A stretch of 64,000 nt of DNA from Leptidea sinapis (GCF_905404315.1 NC_066288.1:6224501-6288500), one strand, 5' to 3'. Shown: positions 40,201 to 55,200, numbered from the stretch's first letter. Notes: generated from the letters alone by a model not told the origin. Program-made: numbers and translations.

Positions 40201-43200
40201 TAAACAAGTTTTTTGGCATGACGTGACGCATTTTTTTGGTACTTCTCTCAGAAAAGTTATTCTTATAGCTTGAACATTTTTGTGTAGGTTCATTTATTCA
40301 GATTAGTAGTGAATAACGAGGATTGTAAGCATATAAACTGTTTTTTTAATTTTGAAAATATTGGCTTTGTTACGGCCGGCAGCCGTGAACTCATATCGCT
40401 CAAGGTCGCTGGCATTTAGTATCGCCTTAACGTCTCTCAGGTTACATTGAGGCAAGCGCCCCTCATTTTTAGAAAGGATTGTCCTAGCATATTATAGTAT
40501 GTAATAACATTTTTAAAAATAAAAAATATTTCGTAATATATAATGCTATTCGAATTATCTTTAGCAATCTTAATTAGGATTAAAATCATCTTAATACCAT
40601 TATAGTAATGATGATGTGTAAAACATCAATTTATTTGAACTTAATTGCATCACTACAAACATAATTATAATTACTAGTAAGTATGTAAATATATTTTTAA
40701 TTATAATTATTGATATAAAATTAACAAAAATCAAAATAAAATTATTCCTTTTAAAGATTGATATAAAGTTTATAAATATTTGTTTAATGTTGTTTATCAT
40801 AAAAAAAATCGCTATATTCTACTACTTATATAGAAATTACTGTATCTTGTTATTTCTATATAAGTACCAATATTATCTATTTTTCCTGCCAGGAAAACTA
40901 TATTACCTGTAGGTTAGGCTACATTTGTGTACATATATAATTTAACCTAAAAATTAATGAGATGCCATCACTCCATTATTACCACAAAAATCGTCACCTT
41001 TTTGCTCTTAATAGTGATTTTCATTATTATAACACTAGAAATAAGGGATTGCTTGTAACTAATTCCAGTAGGCTTCATAAGATACATAATAGCTTTAAGT
41101 GTAAATGTATACACTTCTATAATAAAGTCCCAGCCACTGTTCAGGCATTATCTATAAATAAATTTAAATGTTTTATAAAAAAATGGCTCTGTCGTAAATC
41201 CTATTACTCCACTGCTGAATATCTAAATGATCGGACAGCCTGGGACTAGATTGTGATTATTTTATAGCGATAGAAATGACGGTACAATATTGTATATGTT
41301 TATTGAAAAGAGCGCAAAAAAAAGAATGCTGGGAGAGTTTCTTGCGCCGCATCTTCTCTCTCAGAGCGCCTTTTTTTCCGAAGCGGTAGTAGTATCTAGT
41401 AGTTATTAGAAATGACATCAAAAAGAATTCTAAAGGAATCAATTTGGAAAAAATAAATGCCTTTTATGCCTTTTATTATGCCTCTATTCCTTACTCACAT
41501 GTTTATAGTGAGAGATACTGAATGCAGTTACCTTTTGATTTAAAGAAACCGCTCAATTTTGTATTTAATACTTATTATTATTTTACTATTAGAAATTATT
41601 GTATCTACTTTGAATAATTATTACGCAAAAATATAATATACTTAAGGGTTGCATCCGACGTACCTGCATTTAGGAATGTGGTAAATAAACGAAACACAGT
41701 ATTAAGGCATATTGCCAATCTTTCTACACCTGCAGCCTGTGGGTTGACTACACGCAGAGCGTAACCAAAGAGTATAATAATATATAGGGAAAAGAGAGCC
41801 CTCTCTACGCATTATGAGCTGTCTATTTGAAAACTAGCGCCATCTGGAGATTGGCCCCGAAATAATTATATATAGGCTCGAAATTATAAAATTCATTTTC
41901 AATGTTGTGACGCAATTAAATAACTCTAATTTTTAATGTAGGTATTGCAATTTTTTACCACGTTGAAATTGCGTTAGAGTTAGTTATTTAATTTTGCCAC
42001 AACATAGAACATAAGGGATAGATTTAGTAGTGTAAATATGCTAAATGGAACGCGAGAGCTACATACATGCGCTAACGCTAGAAGTAGCCGCCATTTTATG
42101 AACAGTGGGCAGTGACATTTTTTTTCTAGCAGTACACATACAATAAGTACATACAAATGTTATAAACTTATGTAGATTGTAACTGCATTTATTGATAGTC
42201 AATTAATCACCTTGGACATCACAGGGTTAATATTATAAATAATTTAATAATGACTCACGAAATGGTGGGTTCGCGATAACGTCCCACCTCTGATGATGAA
42301 GGACTGCCGAATGGTCCGAAACTAGTCGGTACCAACGTCGAAGAGTAAGATGAAAAATATCCAATGTAATTATTGGGGTAAGTATGGTGGGTTCGCGATA
42401 ACGAACCTCCACCTCTGATGATGAAGGACTGCCGAATGGTCCAACACTAGTCGGTACCGACACCGACACCGACAAAAACGTGAGTAAAGCCGTATTAATA
42501 ATATCCAATGTATTGTACTTTTTGTTGTAAATTGCTTCTTATAAGTAAAAAAAATGTTTTTACAATAATCTGTACGTGCAAAAGGTACATTAAATAAAAC
42601 TTTAATTCTTTAATTATTGGGTCTGTGATATAGTAATCAAATCTTACTAAGCAAAGTTTTGGCTTTTGTTGTTAATAGTTCATAGTTTCTGTTGTTTTGT
42701 GTCAATAAGAATAGTTCTGTCAGAAAAATTAATACTCTTTGTGCCCTAGATGCTTTCATTAATTTTTCATCATTATAATAATAGTAATCAGCATCACAAC
42801 ACAACATCTCTACATCAATCTATAATATAGAAAAGATGAATCGTCGTTTTAGTAATAATATTATAAGAATATTAATAAGTGATGCATTGCTTGTTTTGCA
42901 GACCGTACAAAGTGACAATGTGACGTCATCGACGTGAGGTCCAGAGATAATGTAGCCGGGTAGAATAGACCGATTTGCATGTTTGATAGTGATCGTGTTT
43001 ACCTTGAATACTAAGTTCCAGTCGAAGCCGCCGCGTAGGTCGGCCGACGCGCCGATGTACTGGAAAGTGTCCATGCTGATCACGTCTATCACGGGGCAAA
43101 CCACTCGCGTTGGCTCCTGCAACACAATCATACATGTACACAGGCTTAGATCATTTATGCTGCTAGATAGACTGTGATAGCTGTGTCTTCTTGTCCAAAA

Positions 43201-46200
43201 GGCTCTATCTAGATGTATAAATTATCTAAGTACACAGCGTAGCAAAATTAGTAATCAGTTCCACGAATTGATTGTGTATGAATTGTTGAGGATTATTTTT
43301 GATGTCACAAATCGCTGTCAGAAATGGCCAAAATAAGTAATTATAACTTTTAACTTCCTGTAGTCTCAAAATCGAGTTTTCATCAGATATCGACGTTTTA
43401 AGGTCCTAGTCGAGGGCACTAGACCAAGAGGCAGGTCCCCGATGAGGTGGACGTACCAAGTGAGGCAAGCTGTCGATACTCTTCATGAATTCACGAGAAG
43501 AGCGGCAGTTCGCGACGAGTGGCGTCGCATTGTGAAACAGGCCACTACCCTCAATGTGACGACCACGACACCTCTGACAAGAGTGTAACGCCGAAGAAGA
43601 AGAAAAGGGTCCTAGGAAGCGTTCCTGACGATATTTAAGATGGTGTCTGTATGTCTGACTGCGTGTGTGTGTGTGTGTTGTGCCATTCGAAAGGGCTTGA
43701 CCAAACTGAGATTCTATTAGAATTTGAAGAACAACTCAAAGTCGTCAAAAATACAATTTGAAGCTTGTAGGTATGGAATTAGCGGTAGTTGCAGGTATAG
43801 TCTTAGGGCCAAACGTATTCCAATTTTTTTTTAAAGAATACTTGCGGTCGATTCCACCCATAGTCATCTTTTGTTGGGTATTTCTCCACATCTTACTTCG
43901 TTGTACCACCGTGCAATTTTAGAAAACGATGGAGAATTTGCACAAAAAATACATGTAGGTATAATATATCCTGTAAATCCAGACTTACTTGTGCCGTACT
44001 GAAATATTTAAGCACAGATATTTTATAACAGCATGCAATTCAATTTTATCAATTTTCAAAAACACGCTCCAACAAACTGTTATCAAGATTTCCGCTTTTA
44101 GAACAAAATATTAATTTTTTTTTAAATTATGGAATCCTCCTCTATTAGCCAGTATTTACTTTTTTGAAGTGAAACTTCTTTAGAATCGTTGTGATTTAAA
44201 AGTCGATGAAATGAAAAACCGAAACGATACAGAAAACTATTATTTTTGCCGTCGCGCCAAATTATGATTTTAACAATGTGGATATCCTATCCGAGGTTCT
44301 CGACGGTGCACAGAGCGAATCAAGGATCAATTTTGAAATCCAAGATGGCCGCCGCGTAAAGTTATGATTTCAACAATTCGGATAACGTATCCGAGGTTCT
44401 CGAGGGTGCAGAGAACGAAATTGAGATCATTATTTAAATCCAAGATGGCCACCGCGCAAAATTATGATTACAACAATTTTAATGTGTATGTATTTATAAA
44501 TATACAGTTTATTAAAAGCGACTGCTTATTTTATCAATACTTTTCAATGAGTATTTTTAGTCAGGAACTTTTCAGAAGTTTGATTTCTACCGTGTGTGAC
44601 TTGCACACAGACACATATTTTTTTTATTCCAAAGAGTCTGCATCTCATAATCGGTATTTATTGAACACCTCTTGTATGTAAACAGTTGAATATAGATCCA
44701 TTACCTTTAGTGGAGTTAGATACACGTAAATAGCTTATTGCAAATACTGTTTATCAGCTATTTCGTAATTAAGATAATAATTAACCACTAGAAGTAGTTG
44801 TTCTTGACCGCTCGTTTGCGAAGATTTTATTATTGTACATTTACATTTGCACTTCTTATGTTACAACGTAATAATATGCCTACGTTAAACATATTAATGT
44901 TTGCTGGCACTTATGCTTTGGTGTTTTTAATAGCCTGGTAATAGGTATTCCTCATCAGGAAGAGTGTTGGAAGACGGTACCATATTATGGGACGCCAGAG
45001 CAAATATTTCTTTAAAACCACCCAAAATAGGTAATTGAAGAAGAGTTAATATTCTGTTAAGTCCGTGAAAGATATATCATATATCAAGATATTATATAAG
45101 ATACAATACCATTTGGAATTATTTTAACAGTATTTAACGAAACGTTAACAAGGATTAATATTTTTTGATTTATTATATTTCAAAAATCATACTACGGTTG
45201 ACTGAGCAGTGAGGTTATTGGTAAGTTATTTTTAAATCGTCTTGAACTAAAGTTAGTGGAGGATAGTAAATTTAAAAAACAGATAAAAAATGGTTTATTA
45301 AATAGTGCATGACGTAATCAGTTTAAAGCATATCTTAATTATTAATTTGCTATTTCAGTTTAAATGTTTTAATATATTAATTAAGTACCTGACCTGGAAA
45401 CTGTATTAATTTGTAATACCACACACATTTGTTTTTGTTACATAAATACTATGCAACAAATATTATTCCGTTTACTTTTGGTAAGAATTGGGTCGCTCGT
45501 GTCAAATTGGTAGTCATCAAGTTAAGCAGGTGCTAATAAAAACTCTATTAAGTATATTAAGATAGATATAAGTTAATATAAAATCTAAATCCCTTAAGCT
45601 CGTTTGCCTAGTGGGCGGTTACCATTAGCCATATAGAAAATTGTTCAAGTTCGTTTTCGGAGTAGGCGGTTACCAATTGATTTTTTTTGATGAAAATACG
45701 GGACGAGACGAGCAGGACGTTCAGTTGATGGTAATTGATACGCCCTACCCATTACAATGCAGTGCTGGCCAGGGTTCTTGAAAAACCCAAAAATACTGAG
45801 CGGCACTACAATTGCGCTCGTTACCTTGAGACATAAGATGTTAAGTCTCATTTTCCTTCAGACCGAAACACAGTAATGTTTACACATTACTGCTTCACAG
45901 CAGAAATAGGCGCCGTTGTTGTACCCATAATCTAGTTTTCCTGTGCAAAGTAGCCTCCCATTGGTAAAAGGAACCAATAAATAAAATAAAAATCGTTGAA
46001 ATAAAAAAAGTGTTTTAAGTTTGTTTGCATAGTAGGCGATTACGATTAGTCAAATAGAAAATTCTCAATTCTTCAAGTTTGTTTGCGTAGTGGGCGGTTA
46101 CCATTAGCCATAGTCAAATAGAAATATCTCAATTGTTCAAGTTCATTTGCTAGTGGGCGGTTACCATTAGCCGTTCGTGTAGGCCTAGTGGATTTCTCAC

Positions 46201-49200
46201 TTTATTGCTCAGCCCGTGTCACATTCCAAAGCTTCTCCGTTTATTATTAACATATTACGGTTCGTAATTATATCGAAATACTAGAACGTGGCGAAAGAAT
46301 AGTCCGTGACCGATATTTATTATACCAATATGAATGTGAAGGTTTTACTTTCAAGATCTGAAGTAAGACAATATTTAGAATACGTTATTTATACGAACCT
46401 GAGAATGACATTGGCTAGAATAGAATAGTTTAGGAAAAAAAAATGCGTGAGTACAAAGTACACCTGTGAAACCTGCATTGTGCATGACCCTCTAACCTGT
46501 ATATTATGAAGTCCTGGTACATGTTGCTAGGATGACACATGATTTCAACTGCTATGAAAGACATCTATCACCGTTATATACCATATTTATGTTCTCCTGG
46601 TGTCTATGTAGTAAATATGTCGTGCGCATGACGTCAGAATATATTAAGGTATACTCGCGTCATACATAATACAATCTCTTCTTTAACTATGATCGCCTGG
46701 TATCAAAATAATGTATAATGCTTCCTCTCTCATTTTCTCCCACGTTAAATCGTGTGAATTTATTTATGAGTCTGTTTCGTTTTATTGTCGCGCTTATTCG
46801 TTTCATCGCTTCAATTAGTGTAAAATGATCTGAAATATCTTCTCAAACTGCAAATATTAACTTGTTGAAATATTTTATACTGAGAGATATATCCTGATAT
46901 ATTCAGGGTGGACCAAAAGTCCGTTTATAATTGGAATGATGATTAAAAAAAACTAATTACAGTAGATCATAATTGTTTATAGTAAACAAAAGGGGAATTT
47001 ATTTCTTAAAAATCATATCATCCATATGCAATCCTTCATTATTCAGGCATTGCTGCAATCTAGAGCGGAAATTTTCGATGACAGCTTTACATGTTTCTGT
47101 TGAAATGTTTTGGATTTCTGTGCGAATACGATCCTTTAATTCGTCAAGAGTTACTGGGTTGGTTGGCTGGAATGCATGGGTTTTTGATCACCATGACATA
47201 GTGTCACTCCAATAACGATAATTTTGTCTATTAACATGCCCATTTAGGTATAAGTGTGCCTCGTTGAGAAAAAAATGTTTGTAAAACTGGTCAATCGCTC
47301 TACCATTTCGTTCGCAAACTGCAACCTAGTGGCATGGTCCTGAGGCCTTAATTCCTGCACCATTTGGATTTTATAGGGATGTAGACTTAAATCTTTCTTG
47401 AGAATGCGGTTTAATACATCATTATCTTGGCACGTTAAGGACAGCAGACCGCTTTCGAGTTGAAAGTCCAGGTTGGTCACGAACAGACGATTTTACTCGC
47501 TCCACGTTTTCTTGGTCCCTCGGCGTTCTAGGCCGGCCAGATGTTAATGGATTTTTGGACCACCTGTATAATACTAGCTGACTCAGCAGACTCTGTTCTA
47601 TCAACAGAAAGAAAATGATGCACCTAAGTATTCAGGAATTATGCTGCCTAAAGCTATTGGGAATGTGTAATCAAAGGTAATAATGAAACTAAAACGTATT
47701 TCTGAACGCCTTTAACATTACCGCTTTATAATTGTAATTTTTTTAAAGTATGAAAAAAGATTTGGTATTTAATCCTTAAGTGATAGACAAAATATGCTAT
47801 CCCGGACTTTTCTATAGTCTTATATAAAATACACAATTCCACCATTACATCATTATGTTATTTATATCTAAACAACTCAAAGGGTTTAGACAGCGTTTTC
47901 GTTATAAGCTATATATTTATATACGGCTATATACGGCTTATATTTTTCAACAACTCCAAAAAATATCGTTAATGTATACAAAAATGTGTACATAAACTTA
48001 AAAAAAATATGCTAAAACCTTCCTCGAGAACGACGCTATCCATTGGTGGAAACAGCATGAAAATCGGTGCTGTAGTTTTTGAGTTTATCGCGAACAGACA
48101 GACGCGGCGGAGGACTTTGTTTAATAATATGTACTGATTGATAATTAATCTTCATATTATAACTACGGGGCGCGGGTACTAACTCATGGTACGGTTAGAA
48201 ATAAACACGGTTGCAAATTAAATCAGCTTTTAGGTGTACCTTGGGGACAAGGTTACGATGAAAGCGATATGAATGAAGCCATGTATCAAGGTCGAACAGT
48301 CGCGACCGAATGTCACACAAACCGGTATCATACAGATAATGACACCACTAAAATATGACATGGCTGTTATGCAACAAGTCGAAACTAAGTCGAGAATCGT
48401 CTTCATTATAATACAGTTTGTATTAACATACCCGTAACTATGTCGCGTTGTTTTGACCCATTTTGATGAAGCCTGATTGACATAATGTTCGCGTTTTTAA
48501 GCACAGGCTGTTTCAAATGTTTGACAGCATAATTTTTTGTGCCTTTTTGAAGCGCCACTCGCGAGCGTCGAGAGAACAAATTTTGACGTGTAATAAAAAT
48601 GGCTGCAAAGGAACGTACAATACTGTGAAGTATTTTTGCATTTTAAATTAATTTCGTTCGTTTTCCGTGTTCGCATGTTAATGTACATCATATATAGTTT
48701 TTTTAATTTTATCATTCTCATATTTTAGAAGTTACAGGGGACACACACATACACACACATTTTACAACTTTAAAAGTGTCTATCGCGCAAACTGTTCAGT
48801 TTAGAAAAAAATGATGTTAGAAACACCAATATCGTCATTTGAAGACCTATCCATAGATACCACGTATGGGTTTGATGACGGGTTCCGTTTTTTGCCATTT
48901 GGCTACGGAACCATAAAAAGGTGTTCTTGGTCACACGTCAATATATTCCTTGATTTGAGTGATTTGATTGATTGATTGACCTATTTCAACATCTGCAATA
49001 CGGAAGTACCTAACACTTGAATTTGACCGGTTTTTACTAATACCTGTGCTGAATGTAGGTTATAAAAGAATGTTCTAGAATGACCGAGCCACCTAAAAAA
49101 ACAATGACTACATCGAGGTGATTTGAGAGGCGTAAGAACCAAGATAACACAGATGATCTAAGTTGCGCAATCTCTTGCATCTTCCGTTCACCACGCTTGA

Positions 49201-52200
49201 GTAACTGGCGCTGCAGTAGCAGCGATCAAGTTGTAAGCTTAAGGCGATTTTTCATGGCGATCAAAAATTTTATATGCATATCGTTGTGTCCTTACTTGGA
49301 TCACCAGTAAATGAACTAAGCTACCTCTCTGAAGATGCTTCGTATAAGGGTGAAGCATGTGTTGAAGTGATCTTGAAAAACTTAGCGGAATTATCATTAA
49401 AAATCATATTTTTTTGATATTAGGGACGAGATGAGCTGGAGTTTTAGCTGATGGTAATTGATACCCGCTGCCTATTACAATGCAGTGCCGCTGAAGATTA
49501 TTGTAAAACCCAAAAATTCTGAGAGGCGCTACAACTGCGCTCATCACCTTGAGACATAAGATTTCAAGTTTTATTTGCCCAGTAATTTCACTAGCTATGG
49601 CGTCATTCAGACCGCAACACAGATTACTGTGTAAGCATTAGCTTACACTGCTTCATGGCCTAATCTAGCCGGCATCCGGTGCAAAGGAGTCTCCCACTAG
49701 TAGGTTGATTAATATAACATGAAGGAATTTATATTATAACAAAACAAGGAACCTATAAAATAAGAAGTAACGAACAAGGGGTTTAGCTGATGGTACAGAT
49801 ACCATACACTGTACCCCTTACAGTGCAGTGCAGCTCGAGATTCTTGTAACATCAAAATTCTGAGCAGCAACAACCAATGTACGTCAGCTTGAGACAAATT
49901 TGTGAAATTTTTTATATTTTTTTTGTGGCAGAGGAGGAAAAAGGATCATCTTATGTTAAGTGAGTACCACCGCCCATGTTCTCCAGCAAACCCAAAGGAA
50001 CCACAGGAACGTTACCAGTCTTTAACTGTAATTGTAATTGCAGTAACAATGGTATCCTTCAAAATAAAACACAAAAGTGCTTGCACTCTAGTGTTGTAAT
50101 CTCTTCTAGCCTCCCACTGGTATTATTTTAATGTTTTTCTTTTTTTTTAATTCGAAAGTGCTTTAATAATTTCAACTTTAATTAAAATTAAACGTACATT
50201 AACAGTATAGATCAGGAATATGCATTAAAATAAAATAATATGTTTATCCAGGTTCATTTCTAACCGACTTCAAAATAGAAGGTATGAACTAATGATAGAA
50301 TATAATAATTAATATGGATGAATAACTTAATTAATTAATGATAGTTACAGTTAACATGTTATACCTCATAAAAACATATCACTGTAATAATAAATTGATT
50401 TAAACATTTAAATCGCTATTAACTTATGATTTAATCCAGTGATTAAAGTAATGCGGTGTATCAGCTGTTGGGTACGTGAGGTAACACACTTTGAAAGCAA
50501 ATCACTTTTGCAACTTTACATTGATCGAGATGGTCTTGTTATAATTCCGTTACTGTGCAATACATTTCAAGTAGTTGACGGTGAAGAAACACGGCAATAT
50601 ATCGACTTTAAAGGTAAATCTTTTATAATTGAAGTAAACATCATATATATTTGGTACCACGGACGAGTAAAAAAAGAAGGAGTCCGCACCGTGATATTAG
50701 CAAGTGAAGCACGGTTATGCTAGTGTGTGTGCGGTTACGGGGGATTTTTTCTCCCTTAAATAATCATAATTATATGGTCACAAATACTTATATAGTATCG
50801 TTTTTACACTTTTTCACAACGCACGACGGCATTTCTAAAATATTTTATTGAGACGCAAACTGATCTGTAACAGACGATCGCCGATTCTCATAACGGCCGC
50901 CTATCGGCCTGTAGTAGTGTAAGTGTGTGCGTGGGGTTATGTACTTACACGTTAATCGGCTTGTTTTGTTGCTACACTGTTATGTAAGGTGACACGGAGT
51001 CCTTATTTTTTTACTAGTTCGTGTTTGGTACTTTATTTCTGCCACTCATGTTGCAGTATCCTTACTATACAATTAGGCTTCAGAGAGGAGGAATCTGACA
51101 TTTCATATATAATATTTAATTTTTTGGTGATAAAATAAAATAAAGCGTTTTATTTTTGAAGATAAACTTCATAGGCGTGTTATGAAAAAATTATGAGAGT
51201 GAAATTTTAAGATACGCGCGCATCACTGTAACACAAAAGTAACAGGTTGAAGTTGGTTCCTTAAATTTTCTGACGTTTGCGTCATTCGTTATCTTTTTTT
51301 TTTAGGTTTCTTCGTCCATTATTAAGACAGGCAAAGGGTTCAAGCCCATACAGCCTTATTAACAATTAATTGTCAAAGTCATCTCTGCAAGATTTTAACA
51401 AAACTATTCTTTCTAAAAACGTAAAATAGCACGAGGAATAAATCATTTTAATGATTTTTGCTTCGTTAGGCCAAAGAAGTATAACTTCTTGCGTGCATAC
51501 ATAAGCACACACACACTTTTTTTCTCAACTTCATGCAGTAATAATTCTTATTATCTATTAAAATACATGAGATTCGCAAGAGAGATAGAGTACGCCTCAG
51601 TAAGATATGAGCAAAACAAAAAAAATATACCTATTTCTTACTTTACTTCATGAAACTAAAATGGCGGCTCATATAGACAGAACGAAGAAAGAAGCGTTTC
51701 GTGGCCCTATGGAAAGGAACCACGGGAAATAGAGAATGTGTAAGCATTACTGTGTTTCGGTCTGAAGGGCGCCGTAGCTAGTGAAATTACTGGGCAAATG
51801 AGACTTAACATCTTAGTCTCAAGGTGACAAGCGCAATTGTGGTGCCGCTCAGAATTTTTGAGTTTTTCAAGAATCCTGAGCGGCACTGCATTGTAATGGG
51901 CAGGGCGTATCAATTACCATCAGCTGAACGTCCTGCTCGTCTCGTCCCTTATTATCATAAAAAAAAGAAGAACCCAGCAAACGTTGTATTGCCGATATTA
52001 AAATCGCGATACAAAAGTAACTGTTGATCGTAGATGGGTGAAAAGTTGGATGTATTTTTTAACGCTGACTCAAAATCAAACAAAAAAAAAAATATATAAA
52101 AAAAAAAATTAGGCGTGGACCGGACCACCCTCAACTTTTAGGGGGATGAAAAATAGATGTTGTCCGATTCTCAGACCTACTCAATATGCACTCAAAATTT

Positions 52201-55200
52201 CATGAGAATCGGTCAAGCCGTTTCGGAGGAGTTCAAAGTTTAACACCATGGCACGAGAATTTTATATATTAGAGAATAATATGATAATTTGTACTACTGT
52301 TTTTTTTAATTATGCAAGAATTTGGCTTAGGCAATATTTTTAAAGTATTTTCTTTTCTTTTTGATATAACCATTCAACCATCAAACTATCACGAACTTTA
52401 ACAGGCTTCTAGATAAAGAAAATGAAAAATAATCTTAAATATTATGTTTTTTTTTTTCAAATACTAGTGGGAGGCTCGTTTACACAGGATGCCTGCTAGA
52501 TTATGGGTATAACAACCTATTAACCGGGTGCCTATTTCTGCTGTGAAGCAGTAATGTGTAACCATTATTGTGTTTTGGTCTAAAGGGCCCCGTAGCTAGT
52601 GTAATTACTGGGCAAACGAGATTTGACATCTGATGTCTGAAGGTGACGAGCGCAATTCTATTACCGCTCAGAATTTTTAGGTTTTTGAAGAATCCAGAGC
52701 GGCACTGCATTGTAATGTGCAGGGCGTATCAATTAGCAACAGCTGAACGTCCTGCTCATCTCACAAAATATTACCGACAATTCCAGCTATGCTTAAAAAA
52801 TATCCCTGTATTGACATCTGATAAATGTATTTAAACTTTTTACTATACTGGAGGTATTCCAATAAAATAGTTAATCATTAATAAATGCACGCTGTTTTGC
52901 GTGCATTTTTTAGCAACAAGAAACCGTGTTATATTTGACCTCATTACCACTTGGCAGTAAAGGCCGATATGTCAATGCTAAAATATCATTTCTGCTACTT
53001 GATTACAGTAATCACTCCTTTAAAGTGTAAACTTATAAAGCGTTTTCATATTTCGCGATTTCAAATACCCCATATAACAGTCCCGCATTTAACGCGGGGA
53101 TATTCGACATAAATATTGAAATTGAATTGAATTAATTAGCTTCGCGTACCTTTGCTCGTGTGTCAATTGTGTTATAACAAAATTAAATTATTTTATTAGA
53201 TTTGTGTATTAAAACCTTAATAAAATAGTAGAACTAGGCTAACAATTGGAAATACTTGATACCAATTGTGATTCATTATTATTATTACAAATAACGAGGT
53301 TCAAACGCGTTATATAGAATTATTGCTATAACGCGTTTTCTTTACGCGGAACCACTACCGCGTTATAGGGGCGCTTACCATTACTTGATATTATTCATTT
53401 CATAATGAATTAACTGCATCAAATTTTTTAGCACTGCGGTGTAATCACATTCTATATAACGTTTACAATGTAAAATTATTCCAGGCAAAGGACGATTTCT
53501 GCACCTAGTCTTGAATCAGGTCTATCTAGATTTATTTAACTAGTTTTAATCGTGTTTATGAAATTTTTGCGTACTTTTCATATACTAAAACGTTAGCTAA
53601 TGTTAATTTCTTAAACTCTTCTCTTCTCGTTGTATTTGTGGTGAATTAAAAAAAAGTGCTTGTTCGACTTCGAGTATGGGTCCTATGTCACTGTTTCTGC
53701 CTTAGTAGAACCAGTCACCTGACTTAAGTCTAGATATATTAAACATAAACAAAATTAAAAAAATATTTCTTCTCTTCTCTTCTTCTCTCGGGTCTTGATA
53801 TTAAGCTAATTTCAATCATTTTTAAGCACGTAATTTCGAACCAACTTTATAGACAACCTATAATTTCTTCGCAGGTACATTTCCTCACGATATTTCCCTT
53901 CATCGTAGAGCAAATGAAAATACACATAAATTCGAAAATGGAAACACATTAGTAGGGATCGTACAGCCCTATGAGCTAAGAGATTTAACTTGAGATTTAA
54001 ATTAAATTCTTTATATACGTTAATATGTAATAATTATACTAGATACTGATCATGTTTTTGGTTGGGAATCAAGATTTTCAATTGCTTTTTCTTGTAAATT
54101 GAAAGGTTAATTAAAGAAGACAATATCGTCACTTGAACGAAATGTTAAAGCTGTGTTATGTGGAGACGATGGATTAAAGTATATTGACTGGACTTATTGA
54201 TAAAGCGAATGTGGATGAAGGTGTCGAAAAAGGGTAACTTGAAGACTACGATAACATCGAAGATGCCACGTCATGAATACCAAAGATAGGAAACTTGTAT
54301 GGATGGAACTTGATGGGATGGTTGCAAGTGAAATAGCTAATGAAATATATCAGGCCTGTAGCAAATATGTACGAATAGTTTATAGTCTCTGTCTGGGTTG
54401 CTTACTACGTTCAAATTTTATAGTAAAATATTCTTGCAACGAATGCTGGTATTTCATTTAAACATACTATCGTTATACGGAGTATTAGTAATTAGAAACC
54501 TTTGCGATTCTCACCTCTTTAATCCTCTGCAGTAAGGGCTCCAGCCAGTGGACATTGCACTCCACATGCGAGTCCAGGAAGGTGAGGACCGGAGCCGTGG
54601 CTGCGTCAGCTCCTCTGACCCTCGACCGCATTAGACCTTCCCGCTTGGTGTTCCTTATCACTTGAACTTTCCGTATCGCTCGCAACGACGCGCCATCGTC
54701 AGCTGTTAGTTAATTATTTTTTAAATTTTGGTTTTGGCTTAATAAGATTATGCATAAGTAGTGTATGTTAATCATTGACTCTCTTGATCTAATGCAAAAA
54801 TTGCATAAATAATATGAGAAATTCAATCAGGTGAGCTTAAAAAAACCTTCAAAAAACAAGCATCAATTAAAGTTTTCAAAGTTTTTGGCGCTAAGTAAAT
54901 TTGTTTACCTTAAGTTCAACTTTTTCTATTTAATTTCATAGTATTTTCTTTGATTAATGCGAGTGTTACACATTTAAATAAAACACTTTTAAAGGATTAA
55001 AACGTGTATAATTGTAATTTAGTTTTAATATTAGATTTTTGCGTGAAAGTTATATTTTTATTTTTATTTTAGTTAACCGCGAGCGACGTTTCAAGACCCA
55101 AAGGTCTGAACTGGGAACTGAAAACGAGATCTGTAAAAACGATTAAAACGCGTGTAATCGTAACTTTGTCACAATTATCATAATCATTTAAAAGTGTATT

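Noticed and set aside
46973..47215. 80-codon open frame on the plus strand
   Set aside because: Antisense of the mariner-like transposase C-terminus, which reads sensibly only on the minus strand.
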